Shown here: piece by piece, positions 53,982 through 63,364 of the stretch
Layout of the letters: each line of letters opens with the position of its first letter
How positions within the stretch are numbered: position 1 is the first letter of the stretch
Assembly: GCF_900099965.1 (NCBI RefSeq)
Contig: NZ_FNDJ01000002.1
Span: 124,001 to 188,000, forward strand
Length of the DNA: 64,000 bases
From: Nonomuraea jiangxiensis
GTDB lineage: Bacteria > Actinomycetota > Actinomycetes > Streptosporangiales > Streptosporangiaceae
Direction: 5' to 3'
Program-made: the position numbers and the translations under genes
Notes under the pieces: model-generated
Told to the model about the DNA's origin: nothing
What the model saw: only the letters and a program-made list of their open reading frames with translations
The model's database searches: none

Positions 53982-54869
53982 TCAGCGGGTGCTGCGGGGC
54001 GAGGCCGCCCACGTGTTGCACGCGCCGGGACCGCCCCGGTTGAAGCCGCGCGTCATCCAGGCGGCCTGCGTCGCGCCCTTGCCGTGGTCGTTCTGCGGCC
54101 AGCCCTTGGCGCCGTTCTTGCGGAACCAGTCCACGGTGTAGGCCCAGTCGGAGTCGGTGACGAGCGGCGTGCCCTTCATCGTGCTCATGAACACCGCGGA
54201 CAGGCACTCGGCCTGCAACTCGGAGTTCCGCGAGAGCTGCAGCCGCCGGGCCTTGTCCGCTCCGGTCCTGGCTGCCCAGTAGTAGCCCCAGATGCCGGAG
54301 ATCTGCTGGATGTGGTGGCCGTACTCGTGGGCGACCAGCCGGCTGATGCCCAGCGGGAACGGATTGCGCAGCTGGTCCTTGCCGATCATCATGTAGATCG
54401 TGCGGTCGGTGGAGCAGTAGACGCCGTCGGCGCCGGCGTTCCACGCGCCGCAGGGCGTGGGCACCTGCCGGGAGATGATGCGCAGGCGCGGCTTGGCGAA
54501 GGTCAGCCCCGCCTTGCGGAACTGCAGCCCCCACGCCTTGTTCAGGCAGTTGGTCACCCGCGTCAGGAACCGCCGGTAGGCGGTGATGCTCTGGGCGGGC
54601 AGCTCTCCCGGCGAGCAGTTCACGTCGGCCAGCCGCCCCGTCCGGTACAGCGCGCTGTCCGTGGCCAGCGTCCTGCCGAGGTCGGGCAGCCGCTTGTCCT
54701 GCCCGCCCGCCCCGGCCGGCGGCGAGGCGATCTGCTGCGCCCCGTTGGTCAAGCCCGTGGACGTCGTGGCGACGTCCGCCAGGACGAGCACCAAAGCAAC
54801 CGCTGCCAGGGCAAGGGCCAGCAGAGCTGCCACAAGTGCTAAGAGCTTGCCTTTTGGGACGGAGTTCAT
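53982..54869 (-). CDS. Membrane-anchored neutral zinc metallopeptidase, YpfJ-like (paralogue B)
   Basis: The 295-residue protein has one N-terminal membrane helix (about residues 8-33) without an obvious cleavage site. A YpfJ-type domain follows with HEYGHHIQ and [12 protein letters not shown]. It resembles the downstream gene throughout ([11 protein letters not shown] compared with CPVQRTIAIRI) but stays attached to the membrane. Its ribosome binding site is weak. It diverges from dxs, with 124 bases between. Confidence 0.87.
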   Translation of the reverse strand: MNSVPKGKLLALVAALLALALAAVALVLVLADVATTSTGLTNGAQQIASPPAGAGGQDKRLPDLGRTLATDSALYRTGRLADVNCSPGELPAQSITAYRRFLTRVTNCLNKAWGLQFRKAGLTFAKPRLRIISRQVPTPCGAWNAGADGVYCSTDRTIYMMIGKDQLRNPFPLGISRLVAHEYGHHIQQISGIWGYYWAARTGADKARRLQLSRNSELQAECLSAVFMSTMKGTPLVTDSDWAYTVDWFRKNGAKGWPQNDHGKGATQAAWMTRGFNRGGPGACNTWAASPRSTR

Positions 54870-54993
54870 AGGTATCGAAAGACTAGGTCAAGATCGGACA
54901 TATGTGGGTGCATTTGACTCGATGGAGTCACCGAGGCGTCCGCGAACTAGACTCGGGGGAATCGGCGAACAAGAGCAGAGGGGAGTCGGATCC

Positions 54994-56883
54994 GTGAGCG
55001 GGTTGCTGGACTCGATCGAGGGACCGCATGACGTCAAACGGCTCACAATCGAGGAGTTGCCTCGGCTCGCCGTCGAGATCCGTGATCTGCTCGTCGACGC
55101 CTGCGCCAGGTTCGGCGGCCATCTCGGCCCCAACCTCGGCGTGGTGGAGCTGACCATCGCCATCCACCGGGTCTTCGACTCCCCGCGCGACCCCGTCATC
55201 TGGGACACCGGCCACCAGTCATACGTGCACAAGATCCTGACCGGCAGGGCCGCCGGGTTCCAGGCGCTCAAGCAGGAGGGCGGCCTGTCGGGCTATCCGA
55301 GCCAGGCCGAGTCCGAGCACGACTTCGTGGAGAACTCCCACGCCTCGACCGCGCTGTCCTACGCCGACGGCATGGCCAAGGCGTACAAACTGCGTGGCGA
55401 GCACGACCGCACGGCGGTCGCGGTGATCGGCGACGGCGCGCTGACCGGCGGCATGGCCTGGGAGGCGCTCAACAACATCGCCGCTAACAAGGACCTGCCG
55501 GTCGTGATCGTGGTCAACGACAACGGGCGCTCCTACTCGCCCACGATCGGCGGCCTGGCCTCCCACCTGTCCTCGCTGCGGGTCAACCGCCGCTACGAGG
55601 ACATGCTGGAATACGTCAAGGAGAAGCTGGGCAACGTCCCGGTGCTCTACGACGCGCTGCACGGCTTCAAGAAGGGCGTGAAGGACGTGCTGGCGCCGCA
55701 GGTCATGTTCGAGGACCTGGGGCTGAAATACGTCGGGCCCATCGACGGGCACGACGAGCAGGCCATGGAGGCGGCGCTGCGCCAGGCCCGCGACTTCCGC
55801 GGCCCCGTCATCGTGCACGCCGTCACCCAGAAGGGCCGCGGCTACACGCCCGCCGAAAACCACGACGAGGACCAGTTCCACTCGCCCGGCGCCTTCGACC
55901 GGGCCACCGGCGTGGAGAAGCCCAAGGCCCGCATCTGGACCAACGTGTTCAGCGAGGAGCTCGTCCGGCTGGGCAAGGAGCGCGAGGACCTGGTCGCGAT
56001 CACCGCGGCCATGCTGCACCCGACGGGCCTCAACTCGTTCGCCGAGGCCTTCCCCGAGCGGATCCACGACGTCGGCATCGCCGAGCAGCACGCGCTGACC
56101 AGCGCCGCCGGGCTCGCCCTGGGCGGCATGCACCCGGTCGTGGCCGTCTACGCCACCTTCCTCAACCGGGCCTTCGACCAGCTCCTCATGGACGTCGCCC
56201 TGCACCGGCTGCCGGTCACGGTGGTGCTCGACCGGGCGGGCGTCACCGGCGACGACGGCGCCAGCCACAACGGCATGTGGGACCTGTCGATCCTCCAGGT
56301 CGTCCCGGGGCTCAGGGTCGCGGTGCCACGGGACGGGGAGCGGGTCACCGAGCTGCTGCGCGAGGCAGTCGAGGTCTCCAACGGGCCGACCGTGCTGCGT
56401 TTCCCCAAGGGCCCGGTGGCCGAGTCGGTCGAGCCGGTCGGCAAGCTGGGCGAGATGGACCTGCTGCGCGCCCCGGCCGGCGAGCCCGACGTGCTGCTGG
56501 TCGGCGTGGGGCCGATGGCGCAGGTCTGCCTGGACGCCGCGGTGCTGCTCGACGCCCAGGGCATCGCGGCCACCGTGGTGGACCCCCGCTGGGTCAAGCC
56601 GCTGGACGAGGCGCTGGTGCTGGCCGCGGGGGCGCACAAGCTGGTGGCCGTCGTGGAGGACAACGGGCGGGTGGGCGCCGTGGGCGACGCCGTGGCCCGC
56701 CTGCTGCGCGACGGCGACGTGGACGTGCCGGTGCGTACGTTCGGGATCCCGCAGGAGTTCCTCGACCACGCCAAGCGCGCCGCGATCCTTGGCCGGATCG
56801 GCCTGACCGGGCAGGACCTGGCCCGCCAGATCACCGAGGCGGTCGCCAAGCGGACCTCCCACGCGGAGCCGGTCCGCCGCTGA
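54994..56883 (+). CDS. dxs: 1-deoxy-D-xylulose-5-phosphate synthase
   Basis: The 629-residue enzyme makes DXP from pyruvate and glyceraldehyde 3-phosphate, the first step of the MEP isoprenoid pathway. Motifs include [33 protein letters not shown] (thiamine diphosphate), [23 protein letters not shown] (catalytic Glu) and [15 protein letters not shown]. Start GTG 54994 with GGGGAG upstream. A strong terminator hairpin follows. Confidence 0.97.
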   Translation: MSGLLDSIEGPHDVKRLTIEELPRLAVEIRDLLVDACARFGGHLGPNLGVVELTIAIHRVFDSPRDPVIWDTGHQSYVHKILTGRAAGFQALKQEGGLSGYPSQAESEHDFVENSHASTALSYADGMAKAYKLRGEHDRTAVAVIGDGALTGGMAWEALNNIAANKDLPVVIVVNDNGRSYSPTIGGLASHLSSLRVNRRYEDMLEYVKEKLGNVPVLYDALHGFKKGVKDVLAPQVMFEDLGLKYVGPIDGHDEQAMEAALRQARDFRGPVIVHAVTQKGRGYTPAENHDEDQFHSPGAFDRATGVEKPKARIWTNVFSEELVRLGKEREDLVAITAAMLHPTGLNSFAEAFPERIHDVGIAEQHALTSAAGLALGGMHPVVAVYATFLNRAFDQLLMDVALHRLPVTVVLDRAGVTGDDGASHNGMWDLSILQVVPGLRVAVPRDGERVTELLREAVEVSNGPTVLRFPKGPVAESVEPVGKLGEMDLLRAPAGEPDVLLVGVGPMAQVCLDAAVLLDAQGIAATVVDPRWVKPLDEALVLAAGAHKLVAVVEDNGRVGAVGDAVARLLRDGDVDVPVRTFGIPQEFLDHAKRAAILGRIGLTGQDLARQITEAVAKRTSHAEPVRR

Positions 56884-56923
56884 GCGCCGCGCGGCCGTAC
56901 GGAGCGGCCTGCGGAGTGGCATC

Positions 56924-56953
56924 GGGGCCGGCGGGAAGGTCATCGCCGGCCCC
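56924..56953 (+). terminator. Terminator after dxs
   Basis: GGGGCCGGCG and CGCCGGCCCC form a perfect 10-bp stem with a ten-base loop, 40 bases after the dxs stop. Confidence 0.75.
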
Positions 56954-57061
56954 GGCTCCTGCCTGGTGAGGGTGTGAGGCGGGACCCCTGTCCTATGCCG
57001 CGGTCAACGGCATCCCAGCCGTGGGGAATGATCACCCTTGGTGGGGGAAGACTCACCCCTC

Positions 57062-58537
57062 GTGGATATCTTTCGCACGAAGAGCGTCGAGCAATCGATC
57101 CGCGACACCGAGGCCCCGGAGCACCGGCTTCGCAAGCGCCTGACCGCCACGGACCTGACGGTCTTCGGCATCGGCGTCATCGTCGGCACCGGAATCTTCG
57201 TGTTGACGGGGCAGGTCGCCAAGGAGCTGGCGGGTCCGGCGGTGGCGATCTCGTTCGTCGTCGCGGCCGTCGTGTGCGGGCTGGCGGCCCTGTGCTACGC
57301 CGAGTTCGCCTCCACGATCCCGGTGGCGGGGTCCGCCTACACCTTCTCCTTCGCGACCCTGGGCGAGTTTCCCGCCTGGGTGATCGGCTGGGACCTGGTC
57401 CTGGAGCTGGCGCTGGCGGCAGCCGTGGTGTCGGTTGGCTGGTCGGGCTATTTCGCCTCGTTGTTGTCCTCTCTGGGCATCGACCTGCCCGCCGCCCTCG
57501 CGGGCGACGACCCCGTGTTCAACCTGCCGGCCGTACTCATCGTCCTCATCCTCACGGTGGTCCTGCTCGTCGGGATCAAGATCTCCTCGCGGGTCAACCT
57601 GATCCTCGTCATCACCAAGGTCACGGTGGTGCTGCTGGTCATCGTGGCCGGGCTGTTCTTCGTCAAGGGCGCCAACTACACGCCGTTCGTGCCCGAGGCG
57701 GTCGCCACGGCGCGCGTGGAGGGGCTGAAGGCGCCGCTGATCCAGGTGCTGTTCGGGATCACGCCGGTGGCGTTCGGGATCGTCGGCATCTTCTCGGCCG
57801 CGGCCATCGTGTTCTTCGCGTTCATCGGCTTCGACATCGTGGCCACCGCCGCGGAGGAGACCGTCGCGCCGCAGCGGGACGTGCCGCGCGGCATCCTCGG
57901 CTCGCTGGCCATCTGCACCGCCCTGTACGTCGCCGTCTCCCTCGTCGTCGTCGGCATGCAGCGTTACAGCGAGCTGAGCACCACGGCACCGCTGTCGGAC
58001 GCGTTCATCGCGGCCGGCCAGGCGTGGCTGGCCACGATCATCAGCGTGGGCGCGATCGCCGGGCTGACCACGGTCGTGCTCGTGCTGCTGCTGGGCCAGA
58101 CGCGGGTGCTGTTCGCGATGAGCCGGGACGGTCTGCTGCCCCGCTCGCTGTCGAAGGTGCATCCCACCTTCGGCACGCCCGCCCGGCTCACGGTCGCCGT
58201 CGGGCTCGTGACGATGGCGCTGGCCGGCTTCGTGTCGTTCGGTGAGCTGGCCGAGCTGGTCAACATCGGTACGCTCTTCGCGTTCGTCGTCGTCTCGATC
58301 GGCGTGGTGGTGCTGCGCCGGACCCGGCCGGACCTGCCACGGGCGTTCCGCGTGCCGCTCGTGCCGGTGCTGCCGATCGTGTCCGTGCTGGCCTGCCTCT
58401 ATCTGATGCTCAACCTGCCGGTGCAGACCTGGCTGCGGTTCCTGGCCTGGATGGCCGTGGGCGTGCTCGTCTACTTCGCCTTCGGCTACCGGCACAGCCG
58501 GATGCGGCAGCAGGACACGCTCGAGAAGGTCCCGTGA
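57062..58537 (+). CDS. APC-family amino acid permease
   Basis: The 491-residue protein has twelve helices and the cationic/YfnA-like pattern: LTVFGIGVIVGTGIFVLTGQ, ALCYAEFASTIPVAGSAYTF, FFAFIGFDIVATAAEETVAP. It probably imports amino acids with protons. Start GTG 57062 was chosen because homologues begin with DIFRTKSVEQ; in-frame starts at 57038 and 57041 lack a binding site. It stands alone between terminators. Confidence 0.9.
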   Translation: MDIFRTKSVEQSIRDTEAPEHRLRKRLTATDLTVFGIGVIVGTGIFVLTGQVAKELAGPAVAISFVVAAVVCGLAALCYAEFASTIPVAGSAYTFSFATLGEFPAWVIGWDLVLELALAAAVVSVGWSGYFASLLSSLGIDLPAALAGDDPVFNLPAVLIVLILTVVLLVGIKISSRVNLILVITKVTVVLLVIVAGLFFVKGANYTPFVPEAVATARVEGLKAPLIQVLFGITPVAFGIVGIFSAAAIVFFAFIGFDIVATAAEETVAPQRDVPRGILGSLAICTALYVAVSLVVVGMQRYSELSTTAPLSDAFIAAGQAWLATIISVGAIAGLTTVVLVLLLGQTRVLFAMSRDGLLPRSLSKVHPTFGTPARLTVAVGLVTMALAGFVSFGELAELVNIGTLFAFVVVSIGVVVLRRTRPDLPRAFRVPLVPVLPIVSVLACLYLMLNLPVQTWLRFLAWMAVGVLVYFAFGYRHSRMRQQDTLEKVP

Positions 58538-58609
58538 GCGCCCGAGGAGGCGGGAACCGGCCGCCCCCTCAGGCGGTTGGGTGCGGGACGGACCGGCCGC
58601 CCCGGCGGG

Positions 58610-58993
58610 TCAGAGCGCCAGGACCGCTCCGGTCGCCGCCTTCAGCGCGCAGGCGTTGCTGAAGACCTTGGCCCAGGAGACGTCCTGGCCGAACCAGCGG
58701 CCCGCGATGACGACGGCATGCGGGGCCACGTCGTGCGTGCACATGGTCTGCGGCTTGACGTTGAGCGCGTCCGGCTTGCCGTGCACCGCCCGCAGCAGGC
58801 GGCAGGCCTCGCGGGCGTGCGGGTGCGTGCCCCCGGCAGGCCCGCAGTGGAGCCAGGCCGTCTTCGTCGCCCCGCCCTTGGCGGCATCGAGGATCTTGAG
58901 TTGCGCCTTCGGGTCGTTGGCGGCCGTCGCGGGTGACGACGCGCCCAGCATGAAGGCCCCGCAGAGCACGACAGTGCCCATCGCTCTCATCAT
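58610..58993 (-). CDS. Secreted subtilisin-inhibitor-like (SSI) protein
   Basis: The 127-residue protein has a signal peptide (RAMGTVVLCGAFMLGASSPATA) and a mature domain with the four SSI cysteines in LHCGPAGGTHP, ACRLL, MCTHDVAP and SNACAL. The scaffold is otherwise normal (GRWFGQDVSWAKVFSN). The reactive site, usually Met, Lys or Arg at P1, is C-T-H-D here, so His is at P1 and Asp at P1'. Its target is therefore uncertain. GGAGGG precedes ATG 58993. Confidence 0.88.
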   Translation of the reverse strand: MMRAMGTVVLCGAFMLGASSPATAANDPKAQLKILDAAKGGATKTAWLHCGPAGGTHPHAREACRLLRAVHGKPDALNVKPQTMCTHDVAPHAVVIAGRWFGQDVSWAKVFSNACALKAATGAVLAL

Positions 58994-59082
58994 GATTACC
59001 CTCCGTTCGTTGAACGCTACCAAACGTTACGACGGAGGCGGTCCGAGTGGGGCGGAGGCCCGCCGAGCGGGCCCCCGCAAAA

Positions 59083-61173
59083 TCACGCGGGCACCGAGGC
59101 GACCCCCGGAGCGAGGAAACGAGGCTGGGCGATGCCGGTCCTGTCCAGGTACGGGGTGATCCCGCCGAGATGGAACGGCCACCCGGCGCCCAGGATCATG
59201 CACAGGTCGATGTCCTGGGCCGCCGCGACGACGCCCTCGTCCAGCATGATCCGGATCTCCGTGGCCAGCGCCGTCAGGACGCGCTCGCGTACCTGCTCGG
59301 CGGTGGACGGGGTGGTGCCGCCCGCGAACAGCGCCACGGCCTCCGGGTCCAGCGTGAAGTCGGGCTGGTAGACGCCCGGCTTGCCGGCGGCGACCAGCTT
59401 GGCCAGGCCCTCGGACAGGCCGTAGCGGTCCGGGAAGGCGGCGTGCAGCGTCTCGGCCACGTGCTGGCCGACGGCCGGGCCGACGAGCTGCAGCAGCGCG
59501 AACGGCGTCATCGGCAGCCCCAGCCCGTCGAGCGCGTGCTCGGCCACCTCCAGCGGCGTGCCCTCGTCCACGGCGGCCACGACCTGGCCCATGAAGCAGG
59601 TCAGCAGCCGGTTGACCACGAACGCCGGAGCGTCCTTCACCAGCACCGACGACTTCTTCAGCGACCGGCCCACGGCGAACGCGGTGGCCAGCGTGGCGTC
59701 GTCGGTCTTCGCGCCCCTGACGATCTCCAGCAGCGGCATGACGGCGACCGGGTTGAAGAAGTGGAACCCGACCAGCCGCTCCGGGTGCGCCAGACCGGCG
59801 CCCATCTCGGTGAGGGACAGCGAGGAGGTGTTGGTGGCCAGTACGGCGGTGTCCGCGACCACGGCCTCCACCTCGCGGAACACCTGCTGCTTGACCGCCA
59901 GGTCCTCGAACACGGCCTCGATCACGAAGTCGGCGTCGGCGAAGGCGTCCTTGGTCAGCGAGCCGGTGACGAGGGATCTGAGGCGGTTGGCCTGGTCCGC
60001 CGTGATCCGCCCCTTGCCGAGCAGCTTGTCGACCTCGGCGTGGACGTATCCGACGCCCTTGTCGAGCCTGACCTGGTCGAGGTCGGTCAGCACGACCGGG
60101 ACCTCCAGGCGGCGGGCGAACAACAGCGCCATCTGCGAGGCCATCAGGCCCGCGCCCACGATGCCGACCTTCGTGATCTTGCGGGCCAGCGACGCGTCCG
60201 GGGCGCCGGCCGGCCGCTTGGCGCGGCGCTGCACCAGGTCGAAGGAGTAGAGCCCGGCCCGTACCTCGTCGCCCATCAGCAGGTCGGCGATGGCCGTGTC
60301 CTCGGCGGCGAACCCCTCGTCGCGGCCGGCGGTCTCGGCCAGGGCGATCAGGTCGAGCGCCCGGTAGGGGGCGGGGGAGGCGCCGCGCAGCTTCATGTCC
60401 ACCAGGAACCGCGCGTCGGCGACCGCCTTGGCCCAGCCGTCGTGCCGCTCCGGCCGGGACACGGTGACCTCGCCCCTGACCACCCTGGCGGCCCAGCGCA
60501 GCGACTCCTCCAGGAAGTCGGCCGGCTCGAACATCGCGTCCGCGACGCCCAGCTCGAAGGCCTGCGCGCCCTTGATCATGCGGTTCTGCGACAGCGGGTT
60601 CTCGATGATCAGCTTGATCGCGTTCGCGGGGCCGATCAGGCGGGGGAGCAGTTGCGTGCCGCCCCAGCCGGGGATCAGGCCGAGGAAGCACTCGGGCAGA
60701 GCCACCGCGGGCACCCCGGCGGAGATCGTCCGGTAGTCGCAGTGCAGCGCGAGCTCCAGGCCGCCGCCCATGGCCGCGCCGTTGACGAACGCGAACGACG
60801 GGATCGGCAGCTCGGCCAGCCTGCGGAAGACGTGGTGGCCCAGCTCGCCGACGGCCCGGGCCTGCTCGCGGCTGGTCACGGCGGCCACGCCCGTGAGGTC
60901 GGCGCCGACGGCGAAGATGAACGGCTTGCCCGTCACGCCCACGGCGGCCAGGTCGGTGCGGGCGGCGATCTCCGACAGCGCCCCGTTGAGCGCGAACAGG
61001 CCGTGCGCGCCGAACGTGTTCGGCTTGGTGTGGTCGAAGCCGTTGTCCAGCGTGATCAGCGCCATCGTGCCGGCGCCGCCGGGCAGCCGCACGTCGCGGA
61101 CCAGCGCCTTGGTGACGACCTCGTCGGCGTTGTGCTCGCTCAGCAGCGCCCGCCAGTTCTCCAGCTCGCTCAT
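59083..61173 (-). CDS. fadB: Fatty-acid oxidation multifunctional enzyme (enoyl-CoA hydratase / 3-hydroxyacyl-CoA dehydrogenase)
   Basis: The 696-residue fusion has an N-terminal crotonase domain (FIFAVGADLTG, NGAAMGGGLELALHCDYR, PECFLGLIPGWGGTQLLPRL with the catalytic Glu). The C-terminal hydroxyacyl-CoA dehydrogenase has the NAD motif VGIVGAGLMASQMA, LVGFHFFNPVAVMPLLEIV and VNRLL. It hydrates enoyl-CoA and oxidises the product in beta-oxidation. Its start overlaps the thiolase stop (ATGA). It is the second gene of the operon. Confidence 0.93.
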   Translation of the reverse strand: MSELENWRALLSEHNADEVVTKALVRDVRLPGGAGTMALITLDNGFDHTKPNTFGAHGLFALNGALSEIAARTDLAAVGVTGKPFIFAVGADLTGVAAVTSREQARAVGELGHHVFRRLAELPIPSFAFVNGAAMGGGLELALHCDYRTISAGVPAVALPECFLGLIPGWGGTQLLPRLIGPANAIKLIIENPLSQNRMIKGAQAFELGVADAMFEPADFLEESLRWAARVVRGEVTVSRPERHDGWAKAVADARFLVDMKLRGASPAPYRALDLIALAETAGRDEGFAAEDTAIADLLMGDEVRAGLYSFDLVQRRAKRPAGAPDASLARKITKVGIVGAGLMASQMALLFARRLEVPVVLTDLDQVRLDKGVGYVHAEVDKLLGKGRITADQANRLRSLVTGSLTKDAFADADFVIEAVFEDLAVKQQVFREVEAVVADTAVLATNTSSLSLTEMGAGLAHPERLVGFHFFNPVAVMPLLEIVRGAKTDDATLATAFAVGRSLKKSSVLVKDAPAFVVNRLLTCFMGQVVAAVDEGTPLEVAEHALDGLGLPMTPFALLQLVGPAVGQHVAETLHAAFPDRYGLSEGLAKLVAAGKPGVYQPDFTLDPEAVALFAGGTTPSTAEQVRERVLTALATEIRIMLDEGVVAAAQDIDLCMILGAGWPFHLGGITPYLDRTGIAQPRFLAPGVASVPA

Positions 61174-62354
61174 GCCAGGTTCTCCCAGATCACGGTGCCG
61201 CCCATGCCCATGCCGACGCACATCGTGGTGATGCCGTAACGCACGTCGGGACGCTCGCCGAACTGCCGGGCGAGCTGTGTCATCAGCCGTACGCCGGAGG
61301 AGGCGAGCGGGTGGCCGTAGGCGATGGCGCCGCCGTAGGCGTTCACCCGGGGATCGTCGTCGGCCAGACCGAAGTGCTCCAGGAACGCCAGTACCTGGAC
61401 GGCGAACGCCTCGTTGATCTCGAACAACCCGATATCCGAAATATCCAGACCTGCCAGGCGCAGCGCCCGCTCCGTGGCCGGGATCGGTCCCACCCCCATG
61501 ACCTCGGGGTCCACCCCGGCGAACGCGTAGGACACCAGCCGCATCTTCGCGTCCAGCCCCAGCTCGGCCGCGACCTCCCGGGCGGCCACGACGCAGCCGG
61601 TGGCCCCGTCGTTGATGCCGGAGGAGTTGCCCGCCGTGACCTTGCCGTGCGGCCGGAACGGCGTCTTGAGCCCGCTCAGGCCCTCCATCGTGGTGCCGGG
61701 CCGGGGCGCCTCGTCCTCGACCGCCAGGCCCCAGCCCCGCTCGGCCGTCCTGATCGCGGTCGGCACCAGGTCCAGCTGGATCCGGCCGTCGGCGTAGGCC
61801 TTGGCCGCCCTCTCCTGCGACAACACCGCGTACGCGTCGGCGCGCTGCTTGGTGATCGACGGGTAGCGGTCGTGCAGGTTCTCCGCCGTCATGCCCATGA
61901 CCAGCGCGCTCGGGTCGACGAGCTTCTCCGACAGGAAACGCGGGTTCGGGTCCACGCCCTCGCCCATCGGGTGCCGGCCCATGTGCTCGACGCCGCCGGC
62001 GATGGCGACGTCGTACGCGCCGAACGCGATGCCGCCCGCGACCGTGGTGACCGCGGTCATCGCGCCCGCGCACATGCGGTCGATCGCGTAGCCGGGCACC
62101 GTCTTGGGCAGCCCGGCCAGCACCGCCGCCGCGCGGCCGATGGTCAGGCCCTGGTCGCCGATCTGTGTGGTCGCGGCGATGGCGACCTCGTCCACGCGCT
62201 CGGGGGGCAGGCCGGGATTGCGCCTGATGAGCTCGCGGATGACCCGGACGACCAGGTCGTCCGCACGGGTCTCCGCGTACATGCCCTTCGGCCCTGACCT
62301 GCCGAAGGGGGTGCGTACGCCGTCGACGAACACGACGTCACGAGAGGAAGGCAC
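61170..62354 (-). CDS. fadA: Acetyl-CoA C-acyltransferase (3-ketoacyl-CoA thiolase)
   Basis: The 394-residue thiolase carries the acyl-accepting Cys in IDRMCAGAMTAV (about residue 95), the NEAFA motif (INEAFAVQVLAF), GGAIAYGHPLASSG and the second catalytic Cys in TTMCVGMGMGG. It cleaves 3-ketoacyl-CoA in the last beta-oxidation step. Start GTG 62354 with GAGGAG. It is co-translated with the FadB-like gene. Confidence 0.95.
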   Translation of the reverse strand: MPSSRDVVFVDGVRTPFGRSGPKGMYAETRADDLVVRVIRELIRRNPGLPPERVDEVAIAATTQIGDQGLTIGRAAAVLAGLPKTVPGYAIDRMCAGAMTAVTTVAGGIAFGAYDVAIAGGVEHMGRHPMGEGVDPNPRFLSEKLVDPSALVMGMTAENLHDRYPSITKQRADAYAVLSQERAAKAYADGRIQLDLVPTAIRTAERGWGLAVEDEAPRPGTTMEGLSGLKTPFRPHGKVTAGNSSGINDGATGCVVAAREVAAELGLDAKMRLVSYAFAGVDPEVMGVGPIPATERALRLAGLDISDIGLFEINEAFAVQVLAFLEHFGLADDDPRVNAYGGAIAYGHPLASSGVRLMTQLARQFGERPDVRYGITTMCVGMGMGGTVIWENLA

Positions 62355-62394
62355 GAATTCGCTCCTCGTTGCCGAATGGGGTTCCGTTCCTATG

Positions 62395-63132
62395 CTACTC
62401 GTCGGTAACTACGGTGCAGACGAGGGCCGCGGTCAGGAGCGCGTACACCAGGGCGGTGGCCGGCTCCCACACGTGGGCGCGGGCTCCGAGCAGGGCGGCG
62501 ACCGTCACGGCGGCGCCGGTCCAGAGCGCCGGGTTGCCTGGCTGGCGCGTGCCGTGGCCGGGGTCCCACGGATCGCCAGGTGATCCACCCGAGCGCGCGG
62601 CACGCGTCAGCATCCCCAGCGTGTCCCGTGCCCACCAGAACAGGAACAACACCCCGGCCACGCAACTCAGCACCACCAGGACCTCGACGGCCCGGCTCAG
62701 GGCGTCGGCGAAGTCGTACAGAGCGGCCTGGCGGAACTGGCGCGGTGTGGTCCAGCCGAGCAGCAGCGCCACCGCCCAGCCCGCGGCCATGCCGATCCTG
62801 CTCAGCACCCGCGCCAGCCCCGCGGGGGCGGCGGAGTAGAGCTCGCGCTCGCGCCGCCGTACCAGGCGGGCGCGCCTGCCCCAGACGTACTGGGTGAGCG
62901 CCAGCGTGGGCAGGGCGATGGTGAGGACGGCCAGGGACAGCACGGCCAGCGGCAGCGTCTGCTCCCTGGTCGGCGCCCGGTCGGCGAGCAACTGGACGGC
63001 GGCCAGGAGCGCGATCGAGGAGGAGAGCGCGACGAGGGCGCGGCGGCGGGCGGCCCTGGCCCCGGCCCGCAGCCCGGCCACCGCCTCGGCGCCGGGGGGC
63101 GGCGCCATCTCGGTCAACAGCATGAACGCCAT
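62395..63132 (-). CDS. Multi-pass membrane protein, unknown
   Basis: The 245-residue protein has about six hydrophobic segments: ALVALSSSIALLAAVQLLAD, LAVLSLAVLTIALPTLALTQ, IGMAAGWAVALLLGW, VLVVLSCVAGVLFLFWW, AAVTVAALLGA and TALVYALLTAALVCTVV. A basic loop rich in Arg follows the third. No family was recognised. It lies 40 bases upstream of the thiolase gene on the same strand and could share a transcript, but nothing links it to fatty-acid oxidation. Confidence 0.7.
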   Translation of the reverse strand: MAFMLLTEMAPPPGAEAVAGLRAGARAARRRALVALSSSIALLAAVQLLADRAPTREQTLPLAVLSLAVLTIALPTLALTQYVWGRRARLVRRRERELYSAAPAGLARVLSRIGMAAGWAVALLLGWTTPRQFRQAALYDFADALSRAVEVLVVLSCVAGVLFLFWWARDTLGMLTRAARSGGSPGDPWDPGHGTRQPGNPALWTGAAVTVAALLGARAHVWEPATALVYALLTAALVCTVVTDE

Positions 63133-63364
63133 GATGGCGGCCCCATGCGTGGTGACGCCCCGGATTCCGGTGCTTCGGATGGAGTCCTCGCTCCTCCGGC
63201 GGGTGAGGAAGGGGTACCGTCGCGGACACAGTCTCCCCGTTGGCGGATCGGCGAATTAGCGTGGGGGCGGGATCGTTCCCCGCCCGGGGGCGGACTGGCG
63301 CGGGTGTGCCGCGGGGTCCTGTTTGTGACTATGCTTCGCGATCATGGCTCGAGGGGTGGACCGG

